From Bacillus pseudomycoides (lineage in GTDB: Bacteria > Bacillota > Bacilli > Bacillales > Bacillaceae_G): a stretch of DNA of 39,581 nt. Numbering within the stretch: position 1 is the first letter of the stretch; each line of letters opens with the position of its first letter. The notes below the pieces were generated by a model. That model was not told the origin of the DNA, did no database searches, and saw only the letters and a program-made list of their open reading frames with translations. The position numbers and the translations under genes are program-made. The stretch spans positions 1-39,581 of the forward strand of contig NZ_NVOY01000065.1 in the NCBI RefSeq assembly GCF_002551005.1, given 5' to 3'. Shown one piece after another: positions 32,028-39,581 of this stretch.

Positions 32028-32759
32028 GTGCAGCATTATGGAGAAGTGCGTTCTATTATTAAAAGTGCCAAGAAAATTACAGTGTTAACCGGAGCAGGTG
32101 CAAGTACAGAGAGTGGAATTCCAGACTTTCGATCAGCAAATGGTTTGTACGCAGATGCAAAGGTAGAAATGTATTTATCAAGAGGATATTATAATCGAAA
32201 TCCGAAAGGATTTTGGAAACATTATAAAGCAATTTTTCAAATTGATACATTTCATCAATATAAACCGAATGAAGGACATACGTTTCTTGCGCAATTAGAG
32301 CAGACGGGAAAAGATATTGTAGTGTTAACACAAAATATTGATGGACTTCATCAATTGGGCGGGAGTACACGTGTTATTGATTTACATGGTACGCTTCAAT
32401 CTGCTCATTGTCCGAAGTGTCGTGCAAAATACAATTTACAATATATGATTGAACATGAAGTACCGCGCTGTGAAAAGTGTCATTTCATTTTGAATCCAGA
32501 TGTTGTGTTATACGGAGATACATTACCGCAATTTCAAATGGCAGTTGAAAGGTTATATGAAACGGATGTATTGCTTGTGATGGGAACATCATTGAAAGTA
32601 CAGCCTGTAGCATCCTTTCCGCAAATCGCAAAACGAGAAATAGGAGCAACAACAATACTTGTTAATAATGAACAAACAGGACAAGAACAACATTTTGATT
32701 ATGTGTTTCATGAAACAATCGGGAGTTTTGCGAAGGGGATTTTAGCGGACAAAGAATAG
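32028..32759 (+). CDS. Sirtuin NAD-dependent protein deacylase
   Basis: A 243-residue Sir2-family enzyme that removes acyl groups from lysine using NAD+. GAGAST (22-27) and GIPDFRS (30-36) bind NAD; VVLTQNIDGLHQLGG lies at about 101-115; the catalytic His is in VIDLHGTLQSAHC (about 119-131). The zinc site is CPKC and, 20 residues on, CEKC; GTSLKVQPVASFP comes late. B. subtilis SrtN is the counterpart. GTG 32028 is chosen because GAGGTG lies seven bases before it; a GTG nine bases upstream is part of that site. Monocistronic. Confidence 0.93.
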   Translation: MQHYGEVRSIIKSAKKITVLTGAGASTESGIPDFRSANGLYADAKVEMYLSRGYYNRNPKGFWKHYKAIFQIDTFHQYKPNEGHTFLAQLEQTGKDIVVLTQNIDGLHQLGGSTRVIDLHGTLQSAHCPKCRAKYNLQYMIEHEVPRCEKCHFILNPDVVLYGDTLPQFQMAVERLYETDVLLVMGTSLKVQPVASFPQIAKREIGATTILVNNEQTGQEQHFDYVFHETIGSFAKGILADKE

Positions 32760-32863
32760 CTTGAGTTATTAAATGTTAAGGAAAATATCGTATATGTTTA
32801 AATCGCGTAAAAAAACTATCGTAGTTTCAAAAAAAGGAGATTTGTTGCAAAGGGGAGAGCAGT

Positions 32864-33457
32864 TTGGGGGAGAACGAAAGAATATTACTAGAAATAATTA
32901 AAAATGCCAACAGTGGAAATCGGTTTATTTTAGGGATAGATGGCTTAAGTCGTTCTGGCAAAACAACACTCGTGAATAAACTTAGTCAAAATATGAAAGA
33001 GAAGAACATCCCGTTTCAAGTTTTTCATATTGATGATTATATTGTTGAACGTGAAAAGCGTTACAATACGGGAAATGAGGAGTGGTATGAGTACTATAAA
33101 TTACAATGGGATACGAATTGGTTAAGTCAACATTTTTTCAGTAAACTAAAATCCTCTAACCATCTCACTCTTCCTGTTTATGATGATGAATCTGACATAC
33201 ATAGTCAGCAGGAAATACAGCTTTCTAATGCTTCAGTTATCATAGTAGAAGGCATTTTTCTTCAGCGAAAAGAGTGGAGAAGCTTCTATGATTATGTCGT
33301 ATATCTAGATTGTCCAAGAAGTATGAGGTTTCTTCGTGAAAGTAAAGATACTCAAAAGAACATTGCGAAATTTGAAAATAGATATTGGAAAGCTGAAGAA
33401 TTTTATATCAATACGGAAGCTCCTGACAAACATGCTGATTTGGTTCTAAAAGGATAA
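32864..33457 (+). CDS. Uridine-kinase-like P-loop kinase
   Basis: A 197-residue nucleotide-binding protein. Walker A GIDGLSRSGKTTLVNKL (about 25-41), DIDD-like VFHIDDYIVERE (about 54-65), IIVEGIFLQRKEW (about 124-136) as Walker B, and VYLDCPRSMRFLRE (144-157) as the lid. This order is that of the uridine kinase/phosphoribulokinase family. The substrate is not certain; many such Bacillus proteins are only called kinases. TTG start after AGGGGAGAG. It ends at a terminator shared with the opposing gene. Confidence 0.8.
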   Translation: MGENERILLEIIKNANSGNRFILGIDGLSRSGKTTLVNKLSQNMKEKNIPFQVFHIDDYIVEREKRYNTGNEEWYEYYKLQWDTNWLSQHFFSKLKSSNHLTLPVYDDESDIHSQQEIQLSNASVIIVEGIFLQRKEWRSFYDYVVYLDCPRSMRFLRESKDTQKNIAKFENRYWKAEEFYINTEAPDKHADLVLKG

Positions 33458-33464
33458 AATAAAA

Positions 33465-33503
33465 ACAAACAACGCATTGCTTTTTCTATGCGTTGTTTGT
33501 TTT
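33465..33503. terminator. Bidirectional terminator
   Basis: ACAAACAACGCAT and ATGCGTTGTTTGT form a 13-bp perfect stem with T runs on both strands; it serves the kinase (plus) and the HesB-like gene (minus). Confidence 0.92.
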
Positions 33504-33516
33504 GTATTAAAAAGCA

Positions 33517-33813
33517 CTATTTTTTCAGTGATAATCCATAAACAATCGTTTCACTCGGTGTTGTGATTTTAAACCCTGTATTGTAGTCAAGCGTCATAGT
33601 ATCTCCGATGTAATCTTTTGTAAAATCGTCCATTTGAATTACGAGCTTTTCATTTTCAAATACGACATCATTTGCATTGTATTCATCAACGATTAAATCT
33701 ATATTTACATAGACAGTACAAGTATTTCCGATACTTCCTTTTATTCTAATAATAATTTTATCTTCGTTTTGTAGCAGTTTTTCTTGTGCTATATTTGTAA
33801 CACGAATATACAT
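33517..33813 (-). CDS. HesB/IscA-like (Fe-S biosynthesis fold) protein
   Basis: A 98-residue protein with the A-type Fe-S carrier fold: YIRVTNIAQEKLLQNEDKII (2-21), IRIKGSIGNTCTVYVNIDLI (about 22-41), and DDFTKDYIGDTMTLDYNTGF (about 62-81). It has one Cys (about 32) and lacks the C-x-C near the C-terminus that ligates clusters in IscA and SufA. It is thus of the degenerate YqkB-like subgroup, and a cluster-carrier role is doubtful. AAAAGGACGTG precedes ATG. Convergent with the kinase gene. Confidence 0.75.
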   Translation of the reverse strand: MYIRVTNIAQEKLLQNEDKIIIRIKGSIGNTCTVYVNIDLIVDEYNANDVVFENEKLVIQMDDFTKDYIGDTMTLDYNTGFKITTPSETIVYGLSLKK

Positions 33814-33892
33814 ATAATCACGTCCTTTTCCTAAAATCCCATTTTAACAAAAACACTTTGAAACAGCTACTTATTTTTGGGTAAAATTAACA

Positions 33893-33945
33893 CAAAAAAT
33901 GTAAGCATTCTCCTTCAGATTGTTTCTTGAAAGAGGATGTTTACA
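33893..33945 (-). terminator. Terminator of the oxalate decarboxylase gene
   Basis: On the minus strand TGTAAACATCCTCTTTCA pairs with TGAAGGAGAATGCTTACA except at two positions, followed by TTTTTT. Confidence 0.75.
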
Positions 33946-33993
33946 AACTAGTGTTCATTAAAATTAATAGTTAATGAAAGAACGTACAATCAT

Positions 33994-35160
33994 CTATTTG
34001 ACGACAGGCCATTTCTCCTTGCGTAATGCATTCATCAATTCTGGCCCTATATGCAAATGTTCCTCTACTAGTTCTTTTGGAGTCAGAGCCATCCATTGGT
34101 TCAACGACACGTCAGAAAAGCGATTACTCTTGAACATCTCCAGAAACCATAGGCTTTGCTGGCCGGTGTTTTGGATGTAATGTCCCATAGCGAACGGTAC
34201 ATAGCCTACATCGCCAGCACGGTAATTAAAAGTTCGTGCTGTGCCATTCGCAGCAAATACCGTCATGCGTCCAGTTCCAGAGAGATAATATTGCCACTCA
34301 TCGTTATTCGGATGCCAATGCATTTCTCTCATTCCGCCTGGCTTGATTTCAACCAACGCTGCCGCAATAGTTTCTGAAATGGGGAAGTTGGTGGAATCAA
34401 CTATACGTACCGTCCCGCCCGGAGTTACAATCGGATCTTGTGCGAGCAGCTGATGTGTGAAGCTTTTCGGCACCGTACCGTAAGGGTCTGAAATCTTCTG
34501 ACTCTCCAGTGATCCAGGCACCTTAGCCTGAAAAATGTAGCGCTGTTTTTTAGGGATATGAGAAACGGCGGTTTCGGGTACACCGAAATTCGCAGCCAGC
34601 ACGTCCCTTGGTGTGTGGGCAAACCAATCAGTAATAGAGAAGGTATCGAAATCGGAGAAGCTGCCATCGTCGAACACGAGTAGAAATTCACAACCCTCCT
34701 CCAGTCCTTGAATCGAGTGTGGAATTCCGGATGGAAAGTACCACAAATCCCCTGCGCCGACATCGGCTATAAAATTCCGCCCGTCCTGGTCGACCGAAGT
34801 AATTCGTGCCCGTCCTAGAATCATGTAGGCCCACTCAGCTTGCTTATGCCAATGTAATTCACGTACACCACCAGGGGTCAGACGCATGTTTACCCCTGCA
34901 AGCGTGGTTGCAATCGGGAGTTCTCGAATTGTTACTTGCCGTGACCAACCGCCGTGATTTAACTGCATATTTGTGTCGGAAAAAGAGAACTTTAAATTAG
35001 GGATTGTTCCGGCATCGGTAACCGGTGGAACGAACATGTCGGGGTTCTCAATATCTCGCATGATGTCCCGGGGCCCAAAATCGGTCGCGCCAGCGCCATC
35101 ATCTCTTATAGGGTGCGGTATATTTCTATGCTCAGTTTTCTTCGCAGATTGTGATTCCAC
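33994..35160 (-). CDS. Bicupin oxalate decarboxylase (OxdC/OxdD type)
   Basis: Mn-dependent cleavage of oxalate to formate and CO2, consuming a proton. The 388-residue bicupin has two metal sites: HWHKQAEW (His103, His105, Glu109) with His148, and HWHPNNDEW (His281, His283, Glu288) with His327. The lid beside the N-terminal site, SENST in B. subtilis OxdC with its catalytic Glu, reads SDFDT (169-173), so the acid would be Asp. The sequence is nearer to OxdD than OxdC as I recall them. No signal peptide. GTG start eight bases after AAGGAG. GC content is far above the neighbours: two 60-base lines counted by eye (34561, 34741) reach 58-60%, against under 40% around it. That points to acquisition. 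Confidence 0.88.
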   Translation of the reverse strand: MESQSAKKTEHRNIPHPIRDDGAGATDFGPRDIMRDIENPDMFVPPVTDAGTIPNLKFSFSDTNMQLNHGGWSRQVTIRELPIATTLAGVNMRLTPGGVRELHWHKQAEWAYMILGRARITSVDQDGRNFIADVGAGDLWYFPSGIPHSIQGLEEGCEFLLVFDDGSFSDFDTFSITDWFAHTPRDVLAANFGVPETAVSHIPKKQRYIFQAKVPGSLESQKISDPYGTVPKSFTHQLLAQDPIVTPGGTVRIVDSTNFPISETIAAALVEIKPGGMREMHWHPNNDEWQYYLSGTGRMTVFAANGTARTFNYRAGDVGYVPFAMGHYIQNTGQQSLWFLEMFKSNRFSDVSLNQWMALTPKELVEEHLHIGPELMNALRKEKWPVVK

Positions 35161-35326
35161 AAACTATGCTCCTTTCTTATTACTCTATGTACAATATAGA
35201 TAGAGTGTATAAGTACGCTTTTACAAATATATGCTGTAAACGTGTTTGATATACAGAATAAGGAGAGAAGCGAAGAAATAAAGATGTATATTTTATTCAC
35301 GAGAAGTTTATCTAAAAACATAAGAA

Positions 35327-35354
35327 AACCTATCAACTAGAGTTGATAGGTTTA
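35327..35354 (-). terminator. Terminator of lysP
   Basis: AAACCTATCAACT and the complementary TTGATAGGTTT form a stem directly behind the lysP stop; the T tail on the minus strand is modest (TTTTC). Confidence 0.75.
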
Positions 35355-35357
35355 TTG

Positions 35358-36827
35358 TTAAAGCTCACATTTATCTAATGGAATGACTTTTGTTTTCTTT
35401 GTAAATTTATAACCTAACCAAAGTACTAAGAAAAGAGGTAAGCCGATATATGAAACGAGTACACCGTTCCAATCAATAGATTCTCCCATAAATGCACCGT
35501 AGTTTTGACCAAGGACAACGATTAAGCATAATACAAATGCAAAGATAGGGCCGAATGGGAACCATTTTGCTTTATAAGGTAAGTCATTTAAGTCTTTTCC
35601 TTGTGCAATGTATGCTTTGCGGAAACGATAGTGACTAATGGCAATTCCGATCCAAGCGATGAATCCTGACATACCAGAGGCATTTAATAGCCATACATAG
35701 ACAACGCCATCACCGAATAAAGAAGCTAAGAAAGCAGCAGATCCAACTAATGATGTTGCAAGCAACGCATTTACAGGTACACCACGACTATTTAATTTTC
35801 CTAAAAATTTCGGTGCTTTACCTTGGTTTGCTAAATCCCAAAGCATACGTGCTGATGCATACATACCAGAGTTACCAGCAGATAAAACAGCGGTTAAAAT
35901 AACGGCGTTCATTACTGATGCTGCAAAGGCAATGCCTGCTTTATCGAATATAAGTGTAAATGGACTTACTGTTACATCGCTTGCTGCCAGGTTTTCGTTT
36001 GTATACGGGATTAATAAACCAATTACGAGAATCGCAAAAATATAGAACAATAGAATTCGCCAAAAGATGCTGCGAATTGCTTTTGGAATGTTGCGTTGTG
36101 GATCTTCAGTTTCACCGGCCGCAACTCCTAATAATTCTGTTCCTTGGAACGAGAATCCAGCTGCCATAAACACACCGATGATTGCCATGAAGCCGCCGTT
36201 AAACGGTGCATCTGCAACTGTGAAGTTTTTAAAACCGACAGACTCTCCGCCCATAATACCGAAAATCATAAGAAATCCGACGATTAAAAAAGCGATAACA
36301 GTTACAACTTTAATAAGTGCAAACCAATATTCCGCTTCCCCAAAGCCTTTAACAGATAAATAGTTTAAAAGGAACATAATAGCTAAACAAATTCCACTCC
36401 AAAGTAGGGAAGGCGTATTTGGAAACCAAAACTTCATAATTAAAGTAACTGCAGAGAGTTCAGCAGCAATGGTAATGGCCCAGTTATACCAGTAGTTCCA
36501 ACCTAATGCAAATCCAAGCGATGGATCAACAAATCTTGTTGCATAGGTGCTAAATGATCCTGCTACAGGCATGTAGGATGCTAATTCAGCTAAGCTTGTC
36601 ATTAAAAAATATACCATAATACCAATTGCAGCATAGGCGACGAGAGCACCACCAGGACCAGCTGTGTGGACGACACCACCGCTTGCTAGGAATAAACCTG
36701 TTCCAATTGTACCACCAAGTGAAATCATTGTAAGATGGCGAGATTTCAATCCGCGTCGTAGTTCATTATTTGATTGAGCAGATTGATTTGTAGTTGTAGA
36801 GGTAACGTTAGTAGTTGCGCTGTTCAT
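35358..36827 (-). CDS. lysP: Lysine-specific permease (APC superfamily)
   Basis: Imports lysine with protons. The 489-residue protein has 12 membrane segments after a Thr/Asn/Ser-rich cytoplasmic tail (1-25). Family blocks are RHLTMISLGGTIGTGLFLAS (about 30-49), AELASYMPVAGSFSTYATRF (about 81-100), the FSFQGTELLGVAAGE segment and ETEDPQRNIPKAI, and a late GMYASARMLWDLANQGKAP. ATG 36827 lies after AAAGGAG with normal spacing; the frame start at 36887 would include the terminator tail. The lysine riboswitch directly upstream confirms the substrate assignment and predicts repression by lysine. Confidence 0.93.
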   Translation of the reverse strand: MNSATTNVTSTTTNQSAQSNNELRRGLKSRHLTMISLGGTIGTGLFLASGGVVHTAGPGGALVAYAAIGIMVYFLMTSLAELASYMPVAGSFSTYATRFVDPSLGFALGWNYWYNWAITIAAELSAVTLIMKFWFPNTPSLLWSGICLAIMFLLNYLSVKGFGEAEYWFALIKVVTVIAFLIVGFLMIFGIMGGESVGFKNFTVADAPFNGGFMAIIGVFMAAGFSFQGTELLGVAAGETEDPQRNIPKAIRSIFWRILLFYIFAILVIGLLIPYTNENLAASDVTVSPFTLIFDKAGIAFAASVMNAVILTAVLSAGNSGMYASARMLWDLANQGKAPKFLGKLNSRGVPVNALLATSLVGSAAFLASLFGDGVVYVWLLNASGMSGFIAWIGIAISHYRFRKAYIAQGKDLNDLPYKAKWFPFGPIFAFVLCLIVVLGQNYGAFMGESIDWNGVLVSYIGLPLFLVLWLGYKFTKKTKVIPLDKCEL

Positions 36828-36873
36828 GTTCAACACTCCTTTTCTAGTAAGATAGGAAGGAGCGGGGGGAATT

Positions 36874-36900
36874 AAAAAAACCGCCAAAGGATTTTAGCGG
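36874..36900 (-). terminator. Riboswitch terminator upstream of lysP
   Basis: On the minus strand CCGCTAAA and TTTGGCGG pair (one T-G) around ATCC, followed by seven T. It stands between the lysine aptamer and lysP, as the off-state terminator. Confidence 0.88.
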
Positions 36901-36938
36901 AGCAATTCAAAAATAGCCACCCCATCATACCTTCCGTT

Positions 36939-37140
36939 AAGATAGCGCCCCACGTTTACACGGTAATTTTGTAAACGTGACAGTTCTGTTCCTATTCGAA
37001 AACAGCCCCAGCATATACTTCCAGAGAAGAAGTATAAACTTCGGCAACTTTTCCTTTCAGCTAGAGTTAATGACGTTCTCCGCGTCTCGTCTAGATTACT
37101 AATAAAAGTCGCAACCTCTACCTCATCGGATTGATGAGGA
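36939..37140 (-). ncRNA. Lysine riboswitch (L-box)
   Basis: The minus strand carries the L-box consensus in order: GATGAGGTAGAGGTTGCGA, GAGAACGTCATT, GAAAGGAAAAGTTGCCGAAG, CTGGGGCTG, GGAACAGAACTGTCACG, and the closing GGGGCGCTATCTT that pairs with GGTAG of the 5' side. With the terminator at 36874-36900 it makes a transcriptional off-switch for lysP. From 37141 to 37481 the sequence is very AT-rich and I see no gene; the promoter should lie there. Confidence 0.95.
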
Positions 37141-37481
37141 TTTTTCTATTACTATGATTTTTAATATATGGCAATTGTAATGATTTTCTGAAAATATTGC
37201 AAGGATTTTTTTGTAGAAAAAAATGGCTATTTTAGAAAAGCGCTTTCAAAATTCATCCCGATCCTAAAAAATATGTATAAAGCAATCCTTTGATAAAAAA
37301 GGTTATACAATGGTTTCGCATCGCGTTTCAAAAATTCCTTTAAATTAATAGAAAATTCAGAATAATATTTTTCGACAAAAATACGTATTTATATAAAAAC
37401 TTGTTTTTAAGTTAATTTTAGAATTGAAAAGAATAATTGAAAAATTATACACTTAATGGAAAAGGGAATGGTGGTGAGGAG

Positions 37482-38285
37482 ATGTTCCAGTTTGATCATC
37501 TTGTCCATGTAATTTATTGTTCTCCAGCTGAGGCGATAAATCAAATGAAAATACATGGATTTCATGTCGTTCAAGGGGGAGAGCATACGAACTGGGGGAC
37601 ACATAATAGTTTATGTTATTTCGATTTAGCATATATTGAGTTTTTAGCAGTGCAATATCAAGAGGCAGCAAACCAAACAGAGAATCCACTTATTAGGCAA
37701 GTTGTTCATAAGTTGAAAACAGGAGAGGGATTGCTTCAAATTGCACTGCGGACTGAACATATGGAGGAGTTTGCTGAGAAACTGATAGAAAAAGGTTTTC
37801 ATATAAACGGTCCATTGGAAGGGAAACGTATGAGGGATGACGGAACACTCTTGAGATGGAAAATGCTGTTTATTGAACAAGAAGAAGAAGGTCCTAGATT
37901 TCCATTTTTCATTGAGTGGAGCGAATCGGATGCCAAAAGAAGGGATGATTTACAGAAAAAAGGGGTGATTTCATCTCACGACAATCATGTAATGGGAATG
38001 AAAACAGTGTTCTATGCTGTTAATAATGTAAATGAAACAAGCAAACGATGGAAAGAGTTACTACAAATAGAAATGAGTCCTCCAAAAGTAAATAAGGAGT
38101 GGAATGCGGTAGTTCAAGGTTTTTCTCTCGGAAAAATAACCATTCAATTTTGTGAACCGATAGGAAATGGTATAGTTCAGGATCAATTAAATAATTACGG
38201 TGAACTTCCATTTGCTGTAGAGTTTCAGGGAGATAAGGAGCATAAGAGTGTACATCATATATGGAATGGTATGTACATATTTTAG
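37482..38285 (+). CDS. Glyoxalase-like (VOC superfamily) protein
   Basis: A 267-residue protein of the glyoxalase_3-like group. The N-terminal VOC half starts MFQFDHLVHVIYCSPAEAIN (His6 as possible metal ligand), with GGEHTNWGTHNSLCYFDLAY (about 32-51) and IEFLAVQ. The C-terminal half begins near 170 (NHVMGMKTVFYAVNNVNETS). Function unknown; B. cereus group members are annotated only as VOC proteins. ATG 37482 is chosen because the family begins with FDHLVH. The ribosome-binding purines (AAAAGGGAATGGTGGTGAGG) lie unusually spread before it. Followed by a hairpin and the right end of IscB copy 2. Confidence 0.82.
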   Translation: MFQFDHLVHVIYCSPAEAINQMKIHGFHVVQGGEHTNWGTHNSLCYFDLAYIEFLAVQYQEAANQTENPLIRQVVHKLKTGEGLLQIALRTEHMEEFAEKLIEKGFHINGPLEGKRMRDDGTLLRWKMLFIEQEEEGPRFPFFIEWSESDAKRRDDLQKKGVISSHDNHVMGMKTVFYAVNNVNETSKRWKELLQIEMSPPKVNKEWNAVVQGFSLGKITIQFCEPIGNGIVQDQLNNYGELPFAVEFQGDKEHKSVHHIWNGMYIF

Positions 38286-38305
38286 GAAGAACTAAGGTGA
38301 ATGAA

Positions 38306-38346
38306 AAATACTCAGAAGTATAGAAACCAACTGTACTTCTGAGTAA
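38306..38346 (-). terminator. Hairpin terminator between the VOC gene and IscB copy 2
   Basis: ACTCAGAAGTA and TACTTCTGAGT form an 11-bp stem; the T run (TATTTTTC) is on the minus strand, behind the IscB element. Confidence 0.65.
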
Positions 38347-38395
38347 TGTGGAAAGGAACAAAATTAAATTGTCCGATATAAATAAATTACATGTG

Positions 38396-39581
38396 TTTAA
38401 CGTATTTCCGAAAGAAGTCCTCATCTTCAAGGTTATGACGGGCAAGAGCCCAGCGGTAAGGTGGGGATGAATTTCGGTTAGGCATAGCCTAACTGATTTG
38501 TAAGAACTGTCAATTGTTCGTATGGTGTATACGTTCTATATCCGATACCTTCACTTGCTTATAGGATTTAGCAGGATTTTGTTATATCTTGTACGTATAC
38601 CATTTTCCCTGTAAACCCTGCCACAAATCCTACTTGTCCAAATACTTTCACTTTATCACCTAAATAGATTCCATTTACATGTGGTGTATTTTTGTTGTTG
38701 CGTTTTGCACCTGTATTCTTTGTTTTCCTTCCTTTTCTTGCGGTTGCTTCATGCAGGGAACGTTTTTTCTTTCTAAATTGCTTGATGCAAAATTCGCCGC
38801 TTTGATCATATTCTTGTATTTGTGTTGGATTGGTTATCGCAATTGCATCATTTACATGTGTTTTGGATAAACCTAACTCTTTTCGTTTTAGCGTGGTGTA
38901 ACTGCCATTAATGTCACAATCTAAATGATTCATGATTTGTAACCGCAATATATTCATAAAAGCAGTCTCTTTATATTGTTTTGGTTTCTTGAAAGTGTGT
39001 TTTAGTTTCCCTTGATGAAATTTTTGATGGCATTCATCATGTACTGTTACAAGATTATCTGCCATATTTGAACCACCATTGCAGCGTTCGATGATATGAT
39101 GCGTATGCAAAATGCCACCTTTCATCTTACAAATTTGACAGGTGTAATTGTCTCTTGCGAATACATAATATCTCGTATTCCAAAAGCCAAAAGCATCTCC
39201 TTGTTGGTATTCGATTCCTTGTATATCGGGATTTTTTAGCTTTTGTGCATCAAATTTCCCTACTTCGACAATCACTTTTGGCGAAGGTAACAATGACTTG
39301 AATGTTTCAATCCAATGAATTTGGTTATCCACTCTACTTTGAATCGATGGCGGCAACCATCCTTCTTTCTTTTTTCGATTGAGAAAACGTGCTTTTCGAT
39401 ACCTTGTTTTTCGTTGTCTTCTACCTCTACGTAATGCAGCTCTTAGTGTGAGATTTTCTTTGACGTCCTGACGCAACTGGGTGGTTCCTTTTGCTAGAAC
39501 TTTGTCTTCAGTGGTAATCGCAATGCCGATATGCTTTGCTCCGCTGTCAATACCGATTGTTACGGGTTGCACCGCTTCACC
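38396..39581 (-). mobile_element. IscB/HEARO element, copy 2 (left end outside the window)
   Basis: Same element as copy 1 in opposite orientation. The right end matches copy 1 through CTTCTTTCGGAAATACGTTAAA-like sequence (to 38396 on the plus strand) and keeps the GGGC...GCCC hairpin. Sequence between iscB and the right end differs from copy 1, so the copies are not recent duplicates. The omega RNA and left end lie beyond 39581. Confidence 0.8.
38568..39581 (-). pseudogene. iscB: IscB RNA-guided nuclease, copy 2, 3'-truncated by frameshift; 5' end outside window
   Basis: Reads in frame from the window edge: GEAVQ, RuvC-I VTIGIDSGAKHIGIAITTED with its Asp, Arg-rich bridge RRGRRQRKTRYRKARFLNRK, RuvC-II VIVEVGKFD, HNH CQIC...HTHHIIERCNGGS...CH, and RuvC-III region SKTHVNDAIAI. 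After VYVQDI a 14-base deletion relative to copy 1 shifts the frame, giving TKSC and a stop. That replaces about 40 C-terminal residues, part of the domain expected to read the target-adjacent motif. The catalytic sites are intact, so residual activity is not excluded, but full function is unlikely. Confidence 0.85.

Overview
The window looks like chromosomal DNA of the Bacillus cereus group (cereus/thuringiensis/anthracis type). It is AT-rich, with strong Shine-Dalgarno sites, GTG and TTG starts, U-tailed hairpin terminators, S-box and L-box riboswitches, and a gene set typical of that group (an HssR/HssS-like pair, YwiC, NETI and DUF378 proteins, a PhaZ-like hydrolase, LysP). This assignment rests on recognised proteins; no database search was run.

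Layout. 1-1551 (minus): a histidyl-tRNA synthetase gene preceded by a promoter, a 14-residue leader peptide with three consecutive His codons, and competing hairpins ending in a terminator. I read this as ribosome-mediated attenuation. Its 3' side abuts the left end of a mobile element running off the window. 1618-8521: mostly single genes (GNAT, YbaK/EbsC, RraA-like, VOC, YwiC, phosphotransferase), a complete SAM-I riboswitch in front of a small unknown gene, and a degraded zone with a truncated quinone-reductase gene. 8547-11577: a serine hydrolase and a marR-MFS operon with a palindromic operator. 11643-14501: a PhaZ-like hydrolase, a small unknown gene, an MFS exporter and a NETI protein. 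15222-18859: a serC-serA-DUF1015 operon. 18956-21020: an HssR/HssS-like two-component system without its usual ABC transporter. 21365-25362: an SF1 helicase, a methyltransferase and a hydrolase broken by one stop codon. 25461-27547: a GNAT gene split by an IscB/HEARO element. 27560-33813: GNAT, YdcF-like, acyl-CoA dehydrogenase, CutC, signal peptidase I, sirtuin, a small kinase and a HesB-like protein. 33994-37140: a GC-rich bicupin oxalate decarboxylase (probably acquired) and LysP under a lysine riboswitch. 37482-39581: a glyoxalase-like protein and a second IscB element cut by the window end.

Themes. Amino-acid-responsive RNA control occurs three times by different means: a His leader peptide (hisS), a SAM riboswitch (orphan gene) and a lysine riboswitch (lysP). 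Mobile DNA is the second theme. There are two IscB elements, each disabled by a different small deletion, a third element end next to hisS, and three copies of an intergenic repeat of about 130-150 bp. The strongest candidate for something undescribed is the hisS attenuator, followed by the IscB elements and the SAM-controlled orphan gene.
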